Source: an uncultured Clostridia bacterium
Lineage (GTDB): Bacteria; Bacillota; Clostridia; Oscillospirales; Acutalibacteraceae
Direction of reading: 5' to 3'
Assembly: GCA_945227095.1 (NCBI GenBank)
Contig: CALYOC010000067.1
Coordinates: forward strand, 1 to 5,073
Length of the DNA stretch: 5,073 nt
The position numbers and the translations under genes are program-made. Under the pieces are notes generated by a model. It ran no database searches, was not told the DNA's origin, and saw only the letters and a program-made list of their open reading frames with translations. This document shows, piece by piece, positions 4,676-5,073 of this stretch; positions within the stretch are counted from its first letter, which is position 1; every line of letters starts with the position of its first letter.

Positions 4676-5027
4676 TTATTCGGGCTTATACAGTTCTTGG
4701 TATCTGAGAAGTCTGTCGTATTTCTCCTTGGCGCTTTGCTGTGCGTCGTCAAACAGAGCGTCAGCCTTTTCGGGGAAGGCTTTTGCAAGCCTGTTGTATC
4801 TGTTCTCGCCGAGAATAAATTCTTTATAATCGGATGTCGGAGCCTTGCTGTCAAGGGTGAAGGGGTTCTCTCCGTTTTGAGCCTTGCGCGGGTCGAAACG
4901 GAAGTTGTGCCAGTATCCTGCCTCGACTGCCTTCTTCTCCTCCTCCTGTGCGATTCCCTTCTGCCAGCCCTTGATTCCGTGGTTGATACACGGAGCGTAG
5001 CAGATGATAAGGGAGGGTCCTTTGTAG
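4676..5027 (-). CDS. nifJ: Pyruvate:ferredoxin (flavodoxin) oxidoreductase, C-terminal fragment
   Basis: The final 116 codons and stop are present; the rest (about 90% of a typical 1,170-1,190-residue enzyme) is cut off by the adapter at 5028. The enzyme oxidises pyruvate with CoA to acetyl-CoA and CO2 using thiamine diphosphate and three [4Fe-4S] clusters, passing electrons to ferredoxin. Recognisable family sequence: GPSLIICYAPCINHGIKG (3-20 of the fragment), then AQEEEKKAVEAGYW, FRFDP, NPFTLDSKAPTSDYKEFILGE and a charged helical tail. The Cys in YAPCINHG probably corresponds to the fourth ligand of the cluster nearest the thiamine, a numbering I recall only for the Desulfovibrio enzyme. 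An artificial MCIRDS start arises if the frame is read into the adapter; discard it. Its electron acceptor may be the ferredoxin at 3068-3238, though the two are not co-transcribed. Confidence 0.95.
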
Positions 5028-5073
5028 CTGTCTCTTATACACATCTGACGCTGCCGACGATCTTACGCGTGTA
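5028..5073 (-). other. Illumina Nextera i5-side adapter and index (not genomic)
   Basis: Bases 5028-5046 are the reverse complement of the 19-base Tn5 mosaic end. Bases 5047-5060 (GACGCTGCCGACGA) are the reverse complement of the read-1 arm. Bases 5061-5068 (TCTTACGC) are the reverse of the i5 index I know as S517, and 5069-5073 (GTGTA) begin the P5 primer complement. Genomic DNA therefore ends at 5027. Confidence 0.98.

Overview
This window looks like a short metagenomic or isolate contig from an anaerobic Firmicute of the class Clostridia. The evidence is the DarA(YaaQ)-HolB-RicT gene cluster typical of Firmicutes, a clostridial-type 2[4Fe-4S] ferredoxin, the C-terminus of a pyruvate:ferredoxin oxidoreductase, AT-rich intergenic DNA and Firmicute-style Shine-Dalgarno sites. 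I cannot place it to genus. Both ends are not genomic: bases 1-50 and 5028-5073 are Illumina Nextera adapter and index sequence, so the real insert is 51-5027 and the two outermost genes are cut by library preparation, not by biology.

Layout. 51-231 is the last 59 codons of an AEC-family (auxin efflux carrier type) membrane transporter. 232-731 is a 500-base AT-rich stretch with no credible gene. It holds a duplicated module (259-309 and 613-684: TTCCACAA, AACAGTGGTTT, then a TGTAAAG/CTTTACA hairpin), three near-consensus DnaA-box-like nonamers and a nested stem-loop. 732-2922 is a tight three-gene unit on the + strand: darA (cyclic-di-AMP receptor), holB (clamp-loader delta' subunit) and ricT (PSP1-domain Fe-S protein). 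The gaps are 8 and 5 bases. Hairpins at 2923-2987 follow ricT. 3068-3238 is a monocistronic 56-residue ferredoxin gene with its own extended -10 promoter and a 12-bp-stem terminator. 3473-4567 is ychF, a universally conserved ribosome-associated ATPase, with its own candidate promoter. 4676-5027 on the - strand is the C-terminal 116 residues of pyruvate:ferredoxin oxidoreductase, convergent with ychF. Two back-to-back hairpin terminators lie between them.

How it fits together. The darA-holB-ricT unit combines c-di-AMP sensing, replication and RNA-processing functions, a linkage conserved near the origin in Bacillus. The usual neighbours tmk and yaaR are not seen. The ferredoxin and the oxidoreductase are plausible redox partners in pyruvate oxidation, but they are separate transcription units on opposite strands.

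I found no convincing previously undescribed system. The items most worth checking are the repeated hairpin module in 259-684 and the structured AT-rich block inside it. The most consequential practical observation is the adapter contamination, which makes artificial N-termini on two predicted proteins.
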